A stretch of 64,000 bases of DNA from JAAYOS01 sp050950785 (lineage in GTDB: Bacteria; Bacillota; Clostridia; Oscillospirales; JAAYOS01), in the NCBI GenBank assembly GCA_050950785.1, contig JBMNIG010000006.1, forward strand, positions 1 through 64,000, read 5' to 3'. This document shows positions 6,892 through 16,287 of the stretch, piece by piece. The notes beneath the pieces are model-generated. The model made no database searches. It saw only the letters and a list, made by a program, of their open reading frames with translations, and had not been told where the DNA came from. Each line of letters opens with the position of its first letter. The first letter of the stretch is position 1. Made by a program: the position numbers and the translations under genes.

Positions 6892-8430
6892 TCAGTGCTC
6901 AACCTTTATGTCTGAAGCAAACAAATTAAAATCAGGAGCGTACTTACGGCATAGCTCGAGGAGCTTGTTGTCATGATTGTGACCTACATGGGATTTGATA
7001 TCAAAAATCATGCAGGCCTCGTCATCCGGCTTGACTGCAGGCCACTCGGGCAGTGACGGATTGTTCGGATTTCCGGTGCGTGCGAAGTTTACGAAGGCGG
7101 AAGCCATCTGCTCTTGGAGCTCGTCGGCACCGGGGAAATTGCAGTGCTCCACCATTTCTGCGTTATGGAAGAAGAACGGAATATCCGCGCAGTGCCACGG
7201 AGCCTTGCCGTTGTCAAGCGGCAACTCGGCAACGAACATGTAGGAATATGTAGGAGCCTCGGTATATTTGGCTTTTTCGGTGACATAGCGCTTCACAGCA
7301 GGACGGAACATCGAGTCGATTACCAGGGTATCAAGAGGATTCTTTCCGGGATAAGCTTCCTTGAAAGCGGCGATGATCTCATCCGCATGATCCAGACCGT
7401 AGAATTTGCCTACTGCTTGGCGTATCTCTTCATCCGAAGCTGTTTGACGGTTTTTGATGCCGGGACCGAACCCGAGGAACTCACCAATGACAGAGCCAAC
7501 CATCAAAGGGGTCCGCTTTTGACGTTCGGAGAAACCGGCGCTCAGCGCTTCGCCAAGATACCAGTCGTTGGGCTTCGGACCAAATGCCATAGCGCCTCTT
7601 CTTCCTACGATTTCCATGTAGGCGTCTACCAGCGTCCTATATGGAACTGCAGCCAACTCTTCTCCCGTCGTGACATTCAGCTTTTCCATCAATTTCGGAA
7701 CCACGCCTGTCAAATCTACATTGAACATATCGCCTTCAGCCGTTCCGGACATAACGATTCCCTTCTGGAACAGGTTATCAGCAGCCGGGGTCTGGCATAG
7801 GGAGCTGACCTTCATTCCACCACCGGACTGACCGAAAATCGTCACATTATTCGGATCTCCTCCGAAAGCTTCGATATTTTCATTTACCCACTGCAGGGCA
7901 GCGACCAAATCGGCATTACCGACATTGGCTGAGTTCCAGTACTTCTCTCCCAGTGAAGAAACATCGAAATAGCCGAGAATGTTGAGGCGATGATTCAGAG
8001 TGACGACAACAACGTCACCGTAAACACTTAGGTTTTCGCCGTCATATGCTACCTGCTCAATGCCCGAGCCGGCAGCAAATCCACCGCCGTGAAGCCATAC
8101 CATAACGGGCTTCTTCGCATTTTTGTCAATGCTCTGGGTCCAAATATTGAGATATTGGCAGTTTTCATCTTCTGGCCAATAGCGATGCGGAACGGCAATT
8201 TCACCGGAGGATGGCTTCGGAGCATCGATCAGCGGACAGACATAGCCATATCCCAGAGCGTCTTTCACGCCTTCCCACGGTTGCACCGGAGTTGGCATTT
8301 CCCAGCGTTTAGCATCTGCGTACTTGATTCCACGGAAAACGTAAGTGGAATCGAGCTGGAAACCCCGGAGCTTCCCGGCTCTGGTTTCTACGATGGGGTG
8401 ATCATAGGAACAAATAAATTTTCTTGCCAT
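6892..8430 (-). CDS. Type-B carboxylesterase (para-nitrobenzyl esterase family)
   Basis: A 512-residue cytoplasmic alpha/beta-hydrolase of the carboxylesterase type-B family, which hydrolyses carboxylic esters. It has the oxyanion-hole motif HGGGF at 114-118 and the nucleophile elbow GQSGG with Ser202; most relatives have GESAGG, so the Gln is a family variant. FRGIKYA near residues 32-38 and FGGDPNNVTIFGQS at 189-202 are standard family blocks. There is no signal peptide. An AGAAAGGGAAATTCAA stretch precedes the ATG. It is separate from the pot operon and shares no operon with the mobile element; the natural substrate cannot be told. Confidence 0.9.
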   Translation of the reverse strand: MARKFICSYDHPIVETRAGKLRGFQLDSTYVFRGIKYADAKRWEMPTPVQPWEGVKDALGYGYVCPLIDAPKPSSGEIAVPHRYWPEDENCQYLNIWTQSIDKNAKKPVMVWLHGGGFAAGSGIEQVAYDGENLSVYGDVVVVTLNHRLNILGYFDVSSLGEKYWNSANVGNADLVAALQWVNENIEAFGGDPNNVTIFGQSGGGMKVSSLCQTPAADNLFQKGIVMSGTAEGDMFNVDLTGVVPKLMEKLNVTTGEELAAVPYRTLVDAYMEIVGRRGAMAFGPKPNDWYLGEALSAGFSERQKRTPLMVGSVIGEFLGFGPGIKNRQTASDEEIRQAVGKFYGLDHADEIIAAFKEAYPGKNPLDTLVIDSMFRPAVKRYVTEKAKYTEAPTYSYMFVAELPLDNGKAPWHCADIPFFFHNAEMVEHCNFPGADELQEQMASAFVNFARTGNPNNPSLPEWPAVKPDDEACMIFDIKSHVGHNHDNKLLELCRKYAPDFNLFASDIKVEH

Positions 8431-8592
8431 TTGAATTTCCCTTTCTCTTAAAATTTTAATGGATAAAATAAGTATAACGTTAAATCAATCAATTGGCAAG
8501 ATATTCAACAGCAATAACCTGGATTTTTTGTGCTTACTGAGTAGATTTTTCTGCTACTGAGAAAATTATGGACTTTCACCCTGCGGCGCTCC

Positions 8593-8632
8593 ACAAAAAA
8601 GATGGACTTTTAAAAAGCCCATCTTTTTTTGT
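8593..8632 (-). terminator. Rho-independent terminator of pot operon
   Basis: AAAAAAGATGG at 8595-8605 pairs with CCATCTTTTTTT at 8619-8630. With A runs on one side and T runs on the other it can act in both directions; on the minus strand it would end the potABCD message. The rest of the 8431-8741 gap holds no gene that can be supported. Confidence 0.75.
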
Positions 8633-8741
8633 TTTGCGTTTGCTCATCTGAAAAGGTTGGTTGTTTATAATCAGGTTCGTCAAGCATTTGCTAGACTAGA
8701 ATTTTAATGTCTAAAAACCTTCTTATAGCATAGCGCAAAGT

Positions 8742-9842
8742 TTATTGCTGACCGGCGGCTGCTTTGAATTCAGTCCAAATCTTTGTATGTGCTTCCTCAG
8801 CCTCTGGGCTGACCGTTTGGATCATTTCCATTTCTTTCGATGATATATCTGCCGGTAGAGTCAAAAATTCCTTAAATTCGTCACTGATAAACTGCTCCGC
8901 AGATTTGTTCGTGCAATAATATCCCAACCATTCAAAGCACTTTGCAGAAACCTCAGGCCGCAGTATGTAGTCTATAAACGCATAGGCGGCTTCGGCATTG
9001 GGCGCGTTGACCGGGATGAAATTTGCCATTATACCAAAACCGATACCTTCTGAAGGAAATACCACCTTCAAGTCCGGATTGACCAGTTTCGCTGTGGTTA
9101 CCTGAGAAGTATACATCACAGCCACTGAAACCTCACCGGAGATCAAGTCGTCCTGTAGGGCATCATCCTTGATTACACGGATGTTTGGTGCAAGCTCTAT
9201 CAACTTCTTTCCTGCCGCTTCGATCGTTGAGATATCTTCGGTATTGTAGCTCTCACCCATCACTTTGAGCGCAAGGCCGTTGATCACACGGTGATTTGCA
9301 ATCGTGCCAACACTATCTTTTAGTGACGAGTCAAACAGATCTGCATAACCCTTGATATCGATGCTGACTAAGGCCGGATCATATACGATGGTCTGTACAC
9401 CTGCACCATATGGTACGGTGTACTCATTATTCGGGTCATAGAACTGCCCCTGATATATGGGGTTGATGTTAGCGTAATTTGAGATCTTAGATGTGTCGAG
9501 CTTCTGCGCCAATCCTTCGGTTATAACCGCTTCTATGATATAGTCGTCAGCGATCACCAAATCGTAGTCGCCACCTTTTGCCGCTTGCAGCTTAGCCAGC
9601 ATCGTTTCGTCGAAATCAAAATTGTTATAATTGATTTTGATACCTGTCTCAGTTGTAAACTCGTCCAACACCTCCTGAGGGAACATACCTTCCCAGGTGA
9701 AAAGGTTGAGGGTTCCGCCGGCTCCTTCCTGTTTGCCAGACATTCCGGACTTGTTTGGGTCCAAATCGTTGCCTTGTGAGCAGCCGGTAACAATACCTGC
9801 AAAAACTACCATCAACAAAACGAAAATCATTGCCTTTTTCAT
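8742..9842 (-). CDS. potD: Spermidine/putrescine ABC transporter binding lipoprotein
   Basis: A 366-residue lipoprotein with a signal peptide ending VTGC (Cys21). It is the extracytoplasmic polyamine receptor of a PotABCD importer. The mature part starts with LNLFTWEGMFPQEVLDEF, the usual first strand and helix of PotD-type proteins, and contains YDLVIADDYIIEAVI and PYGAGVQTIVYDP, typical of the cluster D binding-protein fold. It is the last gene of the operon, 179 bases after potC. The family contains receptors for other cationic or small ligands, so the exact polyamine is not certain. Confidence 0.9.
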   Translation of the reverse strand: MKKAMIFVLLMVVFAGIVTGCSQGNDLDPNKSGMSGKQEGAGGTLNLFTWEGMFPQEVLDEFTTETGIKINYNNFDFDETMLAKLQAAKGGDYDLVIADDYIIEAVITEGLAQKLDTSKISNYANINPIYQGQFYDPNNEYTVPYGAGVQTIVYDPALVSIDIKGYADLFDSSLKDSVGTIANHRVINGLALKVMGESYNTEDISTIEAAGKKLIELAPNIRVIKDDALQDDLISGEVSVAVMYTSQVTTAKLVNPDLKVVFPSEGIGFGIMANFIPVNAPNAEAAYAFIDYILRPEVSAKCFEWLGYYCTNKSAEQFISDEFKEFLTLPADISSKEMEMIQTVSPEAEEAHTKIWTEFKAAAGQQ

Positions 9843-10021
9843 GCTTTGGATTCCTCCTCAAAATTGCTTTTTCGCTTTTGTTAGTTTAGTTCATCCTAAT
9901 TGTTATCCTATTTTTGCTATCCTCCTATCAGGGAAACGCATCTATATCGTAAAGTCAGCAAAGCTCATTTTTATATCGGTCTTCACTGAACCTCGGTTCA
10001 TAATATAAAAAATTATAAAAT

Positions 10022-10816
10022 TTATGATTTATCCGCATTCTCCCTTCTTCTAGTTTTGCCAATCCTAAAAGACAGGAAGCTCAATAGCACAGATACAAGA
10101 AACATCAACGTACATAGAGCATTTGTCTTAGGTGTCACGCCTGTTTTCAGCTGAGTGTAAATTTTTATGGGTAGCGTGTTGGTATTTACACCGGTGACAA
10201 ATATGCTGATGACAACATCGTCAAAGCTCATTGCAAAAGACAACACTACTCCGGATAGTATTGCAGGCAATATCAGAGGCAATGTGATATCGAAAAACGC
10301 GCGGAAGCTACTTGCCCCCAAGTCTCTTGCTGCCTCAGTCAGACTTTTTTCCATGCCTGCCAGACGCGCTTTTACAAGAATAAATACATAGGGTATACAA
10401 AACGAGGTATGTGCAATGAAAAGCGTCGTCAATCCGAAGGGAAGACCGATCAACGTAAAAAAGATCAGAAATACAATGCCGAGTATGATTTCCGGTATCA
10501 TGATGGGCAACGTTGAAATATACTCAATAATGTTGTTGCTACGCAGTTTCACGCGTTCCATACCAACCGCACCCAGCGTACCTATGACTGCCGCGGCAGA
10601 ACTGCTCAGTCCCGCCAATATGATGCTGTTTCTCAGCGCTTCAAGCAGCGATTTGTCTCGAAAAAGTTCAGCATACCATTTTAACGAAAACCCATCCCAT
10701 ACGGAGCTTATCTTACTTTCATTAAATGAGTAGATTACCACAAGCATGATGGGAAGGTACATTAAAACCATTATAACTGCAAGATAAATATTCGGAATCT
10801 TCGTTCTATTTTTCAT
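10022..10816 (-). CDS. potC: Polyamine ABC transporter permease PotC
   Basis: A 264-residue inner-membrane permease with about six membrane segments. It carries the EAA-type cytoplasmic loop (TEAARDLGASSFRAFFDITLPLILPAI in two parts at roughly residues 157-185), which docks to the ATPase. FNESKISSVWDGFSLKWYAELF near the N-terminus is a hallmark of PotC proteins. Its ATG overlaps the potB stop (ATGA), so the two are translationally coupled. Confidence 0.92.
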   Translation of the reverse strand: MKNRTKIPNIYLAVIMVLMYLPIMLVVIYSFNESKISSVWDGFSLKWYAELFRDKSLLEALRNSIILAGLSSSAAAVIGTLGAVGMERVKLRSNNIIEYISTLPIMIPEIILGIVFLIFFTLIGLPFGLTTLFIAHTSFCIPYVFILVKARLAGMEKSLTEAARDLGASSFRAFFDITLPLILPAILSGVVLSFAMSFDDVVISIFVTGVNTNTLPIKIYTQLKTGVTPKTNALCTLMFLVSVLLSFLSFRIGKTRRRENADKS

Positions 10817-11694
10817 ACAAGACCTTCCAAATCCTTTACTCGAGTGATTCGCCTGTACAAATGGATCATCAGACTGGTCAAGATCATCAAGACGACAGAT
10901 AGCGCTGCCGCAAAGGGCCAGTTATGGGCCTTCATCAGCTGCTCCTGAATGAGATTGCCCACCAGCACCACCTTGTTGCCACCCAATATATCCGCAATAA
11001 AAAATAGTCCCATGGATGGTATGAACGTAAGTACCACGCCCGACAAAAGTCCGGGAAGTGTCATCTTCAAAGATATGGTGTAAAACGCCTGCCAACGGGT
11101 CGCTCCAAGGTCTCTGGCGGCTTCCACCAAACTCCAGTCCAGTTTCTCTGCACTGGAAAACACTGAGAAAATCATGAAAGGAACTAGTGCATAGACCATT
11201 CCCACAGCCACCGCCGGATATGTGTACAAAAGTTTTAACGGTGCATCGGTGATGCCGACCCCCATCAAAATCTGATCAAGGGTTCCGTTTGCACGAAAAA
11301 TAATGATCCATCCGTACAATCGGATCAATGAGCTGATCCAAAAAGGTATCATTAATAGCATCATCATCCGCTTTCTCCATTCGGCGCTGAGTTTCGCCAT
11401 GAAATAGCCAAATGGATATCCGATAAGGACAACAAGCGACGTACTGATAAGAGCAAGCTTTATCGACTCATAAAAGGTCTTTAGGTAAATCGGTTGCGTA
11501 ATATTCACATAGTTCTGAAGTGTAAATTGATTTACAACACCCCATCCTTCCGCTCGTTGCAGAAAACTTAAAATCAGCAGATAAACGAGCGGTCCCAAGA
11601 CGAATAACAATGTAAATGCATACAGCGGGATTATACTTAAAATAGATAATCCGATGCGCTTCCTTCTTTCTACACGACGCGGAGTTTTATTCAT
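10813..11694 (-). CDS. potB: Polyamine ABC transporter permease PotB
   Basis: A 293-residue permease with six predicted membrane segments. The EAA loop (VEAARDLGATRWQAFYTISLK) is at about 187-207. The start at 11694 is chosen because GGAGGGGC lies just before it; an earlier in-frame ATG at 11715 has no such site. It overlaps the end of potA by eight bases. It pairs with PotC to form the translocation channel. Confidence 0.92.
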   Translation of the reverse strand: MNKTPRRVERRKRIGLSILSIIPLYAFTLLFVLGPLVYLLILSFLQRAEGWGVVNQFTLQNYVNITQPIYLKTFYESIKLALISTSLVVLIGYPFGYFMAKLSAEWRKRMMMLLMIPFWISSLIRLYGWIIIFRANGTLDQILMGVGITDAPLKLLYTYPAVAVGMVYALVPFMIFSVFSSAEKLDWSLVEAARDLGATRWQAFYTISLKMTLPGLLSGVVLTFIPSMGLFFIADILGGNKVVLVGNLIQEQLMKAHNWPFAAALSVVLMILTSLMIHLYRRITRVKDLEGLV

Positions 11695-12775
11695 TTTGCC
11701 CCTCCGAATCCACAATGACGGCGTTTTCCGGTGCCCAAGTAATGTTTACACGATCCCCCGCCTGGATCGTGGAATCTATGCCATGGCGACTGGCAACGAT
11801 CTCGCTTCCATCGGCAAGGGCCGCTATTATCTGTAACACCCCGCCTGCAAAGCGTTTCTCCTTGACTACAGCAAACAGCCCCATGTCATTTTCTGATGCA
11901 GGTTGGAGGTCAATGTACTCACGCCGCACAGCTATTGTAACATTCTGGTCGGGTTTGATCTCCCCGCCTCTTCTGGCTACAAGCCCAGACCCATTAGAGT
12001 TACGAATTGTGAACGTGTCTGCATCGATGCTCTTTGCCTCACCGGAAATGAGGTTAGCAGAACCTACGAAGCTTGCTACATAACTTGTTTTTGGATGGTC
12101 GTACACCTCTTCGGGCGTGCCGATTTGCTCAAAAGCTCCTTCCCGCATCACTGCGATACGGTCTGACATATTCAACGCTTCTTCCTGGTCGTGGGTTATG
12201 TATACAAAAGTAATACCTAAGTGCGTTTGAAGTCGTTTTAACTCTCTTTGCATTTGATGCCTCAATTGCAGATCGAGCGCGCCAAGAGGCTCATCCAAAA
12301 GCAGCACTTTTGGATTGTTGACGATGGCACGGGCTATTGCTACACGCTGGCGTTGCCCGCCGGAAAGCTCATGGGGCATTCGTTTTTCATAGCCGGCAAG
12401 CTGTACAAGATCAAGCGCTTGCTCAACCGCCTTTTTCATCGTAGCTTTATCGGTGCGCTTCAATCGTAAGCTATAACCGATATTGCCCTCAACCGTCATA
12501 TGGGGAAAAAGTGCATAATTCTGAAACACCGTGTTTACATTGCGCTTGTTTGGTTCCTCATATGTAACGTCCCGTCCCTCTAGCAGCACGCGGCCGTTGT
12601 CCGGGGTTTCCAGTCCTGCAATGATTCGAAGCGTAGTGGTTTTACCGCAACCTGAAGAGCCAAGCAGAGTGATGAACTCCCCGCGGCGCACTGTCAAGTT
12701 GATTTTCTTTAGAACTTCCACATTTCCAAAACTTTTTTTGATTTGATCCAACTGTAGGATTACGTCGTAAGACAT
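11687..12775 (-). CDS. potA: Polyamine ABC transporter ATPase PotA
   Basis: A 362-residue ATPase that powers polyamine uptake. Walker A is GSSGCGKTT at about 38-46, the Q-loop is VFQNYALFPHMT, the signature is LSGGQRQRVAIARA and Walker B is VLLLDEPLGALD. A TOBE-like C-terminal domain (about 245-360) is present, as in PotA and MalK. It is the first gene of potABCD; GGTGAAGTGA precedes the ATG and a good promoter lies at 12809-12837. No XRE-cupin regulator gene, which often precedes potABCD in Firmicutes, is present here. Confidence 0.93.
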   Translation of the reverse strand: MSYDVILQLDQIKKSFGNVEVLKKINLTVRRGEFITLLGSSGCGKTTTLRIIAGLETPDNGRVLLEGRDVTYEEPNKRNVNTVFQNYALFPHMTVEGNIGYSLRLKRTDKATMKKAVEQALDLVQLAGYEKRMPHELSGGQRQRVAIARAIVNNPKVLLLDEPLGALDLQLRHQMQRELKRLQTHLGITFVYITHDQEEALNMSDRIAVMREGAFEQIGTPEEVYDHPKTSYVASFVGSANLISGEAKSIDADTFTIRNSNGSGLVARRGGEIKPDQNVTIAVRREYIDLQPASENDMGLFAVVKEKRFAGGVLQIIAALADGSEIVASRHGIDSTIQAGDRVNITWAPENAVIVDSEGQNE

Positions 12776-12808
12776 TCACTTCACCTATCAATATTTTTTG
12801 TTTTCCCA

Positions 12809-12837
12809 AGTATACGATATTTGCATTTTAATTACAA
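12809..12837 (-). promoter_or_regulatory. Sigma-A-type promoter of potABCD
   Basis: On the minus strand TTGTAA (12837-12832) and TATACT (12814-12809) are separated by exactly 17 bases. The -10 box is 34 bases from the potA start. Confidence 0.75.
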
Positions 12838-12874
12838 TATAATAATTATTTGGGATATGCTAGACAGCGCGCAT

Positions 12875-12942
12875 CATTGGCATTATTGTTCACCTGTCCA
12901 CTTCATTGGCATTATTGTTCACCCGTTCACTTCATTGGCATA
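12875..12942. repeat. 29-bp tandem repeat, about 2.3 copies
   Basis: Two adjoining 29-bp units (12875-12903 and 12904-12932) begin CATTGGCATTATTGTTCACC and differ at two positions; a third begins at 12933 and stops after about 10 bases. The units abut without spacers. The gap 12776-13192 otherwise holds only the potA promoter and a terminator. Confidence 0.8.
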
Positions 12943-13108
12943 TATTTCTAATTATATCAATACATCTTATTATATGAACAGTTGTTTGTCAACATAGACC
13001 AATAGCTCATATAAAACTCTATATTCACTCAATTTCCAGGCACGACATATTGATCGGGCACTAAGTCACTATTTTTTGAGTAGCTTAGCTCCCCGCGCAA
13101 ATAATGAG

Positions 13109-13146
13109 ATAGCTTCCCATACAATTGATGTATGGGAAGCTTTATT
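13109..13146 (-). terminator. Terminator hairpin after rhaS-type gene
   Basis: AGCTTCCCATAC at 13111-13122 pairs exactly with 13130-13141 (12 bp, 7-base loop). It lies about 50 bases beyond the stop of the binding-protein gene. The T run is weak. Confidence 0.65.
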
Positions 13147-13192
13147 ACTGCGGTTTTACATGCCAAGGATAAAACTAAATCATCGTATGTGC

Positions 13193-14221
13193 TTAATAGA
13201 CGTTCTTCCATTCATCGATATTGTCAGCGTCAAATTTGAATGGATCTCCAAGCATTATTACAGTACCATCGCCAACCGTAATAACCTCTCTGGCTCCGAG
13301 TTTTCCGGCGGTAAACGAATCCCCTGCCTTACCGGAAATGGTACCCTTTGCAAGAGCATCAGCTGCGACACCTGCCAAATATCCAAGATCTATTGGATTC
13401 CACAGATACATCCATGGGCAAACGCCGCTTTCAATGTATTCTGCCATTTCGCTTGGCAGTCCCAGACCGGTCAAGAATACCTCTCCGCCAAGTCCTTTGT
13501 CTGTCAGAACCTTGCCGGCTGCGGCAATACCAACTGTGGTGGGAGCGATAATGCACTTCAGATCGGGATAGGTCTGTAACAATCCCTCAGTTTCGGATAC
13601 GCTCTTGTCCCTTAGGTCATCGCCATAGGCAACCTTGACCAGTTCCATATCCTTGTACTTCTCATCCTTCAGTTCTTCTTTCATCCACTCGATCCAGGTG
13701 TTCTGGTTTGTTGCCTGGGAGGTAGCACTAAGTACGGCGATCTGTCCTTTTCCGCCAATCATTTCATAGGCTGCCTGGACCTGGACGCGTCCTACTCTTT
13801 CAGGATCCGCCTGCTCGATATGTACCATACGGCTTTTAGAGTTCACCGCGGAGTCTAGGGAAAGAACTTTGATGCCTTGATCCATGGCCTTCTGCAGCGC
13901 ATTCTGAAGTGCGTCAGGGTCGTTGGCGGAGATCGCTATGGCATCAACCTTTTGGGCTATCAGCTCTTCGATCATTTGAATCTGAGCCTCGGCTGTAGGC
14001 TGATCAGGAGATTTGACGATTGCTTCATTCCCTGTTTCTTCAACAGCCTCTTTGAATCCATCCGCCATTTTTTCCATGAATGGATTACCTGTGCTCTTAA
14101 CGATAAGAGCTAGTCTCAATTTTCCACCGGATTGCTGACCTGTAGATTGATTGCATCCAGCCAGAACAGAGACAATGAGCAAGAGTGACACAAGGACCAA
14201 TAGAATTCTACTTCTCTTCAA
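13193..14221 (-). CDS. rhaS: Rhamnose-type ABC transporter binding lipoprotein (RhaS-like)
   Basis: A 342-residue lipoprotein with lipobox LAGC (Cys23). It has the periplasmic-binding-protein type 1 fold used for sugars. Several blocks match RhaS-type receptors: QPTAEAQIQMIEELIAQKVD, AIAISANDPDAL, APTTVGIAAAGKVL, TGLGLPSEMAEYI and LWNPIDLGYLAG. In RhaS systems this protein delivers rhamnose to the RhaTPQ complex. It is the last gene of the operon, 45 bases after the second permease. The ligand could be another deoxysugar or autoinducer-2, since related receptors share this fold; no rhamnose catabolic gene lies in the window. Confidence 0.8.
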   Translation of the reverse strand: MKRSRILLVLVSLLLIVSVLAGCNQSTGQQSGGKLRLALIVKSTGNPFMEKMADGFKEAVEETGNEAIVKSPDQPTAEAQIQMIEELIAQKVDAIAISANDPDALQNALQKAMDQGIKVLSLDSAVNSKSRMVHIEQADPERVGRVQVQAAYEMIGGKGQIAVLSATSQATNQNTWIEWMKEELKDEKYKDMELVKVAYGDDLRDKSVSETEGLLQTYPDLKCIIAPTTVGIAAAGKVLTDKGLGGEVFLTGLGLPSEMAEYIESGVCPWMYLWNPIDLGYLAGVAADALAKGTISGKAGDSFTAGKLGAREVITVGDGTVIMLGDPFKFDADNIDEWKNVY

Positions 14222-14266
14222 TGCTGATTAACCTCCTTAAAAATGATCTTGTTTATATAAAGCAGA

Positions 14267-15274
14267 CTACTGCTTTATATCGGAAGAAATTTTTTGTGGT
14301 TTCTTGATATCCAGCTTAAGTTTGGGAATTAGAACTGAGACGATCAGTAAAGCTCCAATGATAATAAGCAGTAACTGAGAAGAAACATTGATCAATCCAA
14401 GACCATATCTTAGGAAACCGATGATGAAAATTGCCAGAATAGCTCCACCGATCCTTCCCTTCCCGCCTGCTGTACTAACTCCACCCAATACAACCATGGC
14501 GATTACATCCAGCTCATAACCGAGGGCAACATTAGGCCTTGTGCTTCCCATCCTTGAAGTGAGAAACAGAGCTGTTATACCGCACATCAAGCCTGTGAGG
14601 GTAAAGACGATGATCTTGATTTTATCCACTTGAACTCCTGAAAAACGGCTTGCTGTAATATTGTTGCCCATGGCATATATCCTGCGACCAAAGGTGGTTT
14701 TATGTAGGAGTAATGCGTAGAGGACAGCAAACACTGCAAAAACAATCAGCATAAACGGAATTCCACCTGTATCACCCCATCCTAGGAAGCTGTACCAAGC
14801 TGGGAAATTTCCAGCCGCCTGGTCTTCCAAGATAATATAAGCTATTCCTCTATATATGATGGAGGTGGATAGGGTAACGATCATAGCGGACAGTTCTTTG
14901 TATCTTGTAATAATCAATCCGTTGATAAAACCGCATAAAGTTCCCACCACTAAGCATAGGCCCATAGCAACCGGCATCGGCACTCCCATATTATACGCAA
15001 CCGCCATGATCACGGATGACAGCGCTACATTTGATGCAATCGAAATATCAATGTCTCCGAGTATGATTACGAAGACCATAGGTAATACCATAAACGCCTT
15101 GTCCAAGAAAGTAGCTGTGGCTAAAACCAACTGACCGAAATTCAAATAATAGGGCGACAGGCTGGCGTTGATTATGTTGATGATGATAAATATCAGCACC
15201 AACATCCATTCCCATTGGAAGAAGAACTTTTTGAAGTTGAATGGTTTTCTAGCTCGAACATTACTCTGTTCCAT
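14267..15274 (-). CDS. Sugar ABC transporter permease (RhaP/Q type)
   Basis: A 335-residue permease of the ribose/rhamnose branch with about eight to ten hydrophobic segments. GDIDISIASNVALSS near residues 68-82, VVLGGVSTAGGKGRIGGAI near 257-275 and GSTRPNVALGYELDVIA are family hallmarks. Its ATG shares one base with the stop of the previous permease (TAATG), so the two are coupled and likely form a heterodimeric channel. Confidence 0.88.
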   Translation of the reverse strand: MEQSNVRARKPFNFKKFFFQWEWMLVLIFIIINIINASLSPYYLNFGQLVLATATFLDKAFMVLPMVFVIILGDIDISIASNVALSSVIMAVAYNMGVPMPVAMGLCLVVGTLCGFINGLIITRYKELSAMIVTLSTSIIYRGIAYIILEDQAAGNFPAWYSFLGWGDTGGIPFMLIVFAVFAVLYALLLHKTTFGRRIYAMGNNITASRFSGVQVDKIKIIVFTLTGLMCGITALFLTSRMGSTRPNVALGYELDVIAMVVLGGVSTAGGKGRIGGAILAIFIIGFLRYGLGLINVSSQLLLIIIGALLIVSVLIPKLKLDIKKPQKISSDIKQ

Positions 15275-16287
15275 TAAATCTTCCTCCTGTTGAGATTGTT
15301 TTTATCCACTCTTCGCTTTACATATGTATTGATGAGTATCGCTGCCAAAATGATAAGGCCGTGTATTGCGGATTGCCAGAAAGGAGAAACTTTTATCAGA
15401 GGCAGTGCGTTATTGATGATGCCCAGCAGGATCGAACCCATAATTACCCCTGAAATTTTGCCCGATCCACCTGACATGCTCACACCACCTAATACACAAG
15501 CAGCGATTACCGACATTTCATATCCTACAGCAGTGTCCCCCTGGGCAGATGCAAACTTTGAAACCCATAGTACACCTGCAAGACCGGACAGTGCTCCCAT
15601 AATGATGTATACGAGAAATACGATTTTTATCGTATTGATACCGCTGATCTTGGCAGATTCCGGATTGCTGCCCACCGCATAGATCTGACGGCCTGTTCTT
15701 GTGTAGTTAACAAAGTAGTATGCAATGATATATATGATGATTGCTATAAATATCAAACGATTGATCCCCAGCACTTTACCGGTGGCAATGTCTTTGAAGC
15801 TGGCGGGCATTTGATAGGAGCTTACCCATTTTCCTCCACTTATTATGTAGGTCAGTCCCCGATATACATTCATCATACCTAATGATGCTATGATGGGAAG
15901 GACTCCTCCTTTTGAAACCAGCAATCCCACGATCGAACCGCAAAAGGCACCTATAACCGTCCCTAAAAGCATTGCTAGTAAAGGATGTAAGCCTTGATAG
16001 GCTGCTACCGTCAAAGCTGAAATCATGCCCGATAGTGCCAGAGTTGCACCGAGGGATAAGTCGATCCCCCTTGTGATGATTACAAGCATCATACCCACAG
16101 CAAGGATGCTAAGGATTGCGGTATTCGTCAACAGATTGTTGATATTCTCGAGGGTCAGAAAGTTTGGATTTCGATACTGAACCAAAGCTGATACGATCAC
16201 AATTGTCAAAAACATTCCAAACTCGCGGAATCTAATGGGATTTTCGCTTCTTACAGCTTTGGCCTTTTCCTTGACCTTTTGACTCAT
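15274..16287 (-). CDS. Sugar ABC transporter permease (RhaP/Q type)
   Basis: A 337-residue membrane permease, paralogous to the next gene. It contains RGIDLSLGATLALSGM (about 72-87) and CVLGGVSMSGGSGKISGVIMG (about 266-286), the two signatures of ribose-type permeases. Its start overlaps the ATPase stop by four bases (ATGA). Confidence 0.88.
   Translation of the reverse strand: MSQKVKEKAKAVRSENPIRFREFGMFLTIVIVSALVQYRNPNFLTLENINNLLTNTAILSILAVGMMLVIITRGIDLSLGATLALSGMISALTVAAYQGLHPLLAMLLGTVIGAFCGSIVGLLVSKGGVLPIIASLGMMNVYRGLTYIISGGKWVSSYQMPASFKDIATGKVLGINRLIFIAIIIYIIAYYFVNYTRTGRQIYAVGSNPESAKISGINTIKIVFLVYIIMGALSGLAGVLWVSKFASAQGDTAVGYEMSVIAACVLGGVSMSGGSGKISGVIMGSILLGIINNALPLIKVSPFWQSAIHGLIILAAILINTYVKRRVDKNNLNRRKI

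Noticed and set aside
7114..7800. 228-codon plus-strand frame
   Set aside because: It is antisense to the well-supported carboxylesterase and has no family resemblance.
12875..12942. Possible CRISPR array with 29-bp repeats
   Set aside because: The units adjoin directly with no spacers, there are only about 2.3 copies and no cas gene is near.
13076..13579. 167-codon plus-strand frame
   Set aside because: It overlaps the 3' part of the RhaS-like gene in antisense and includes the terminator hairpin.
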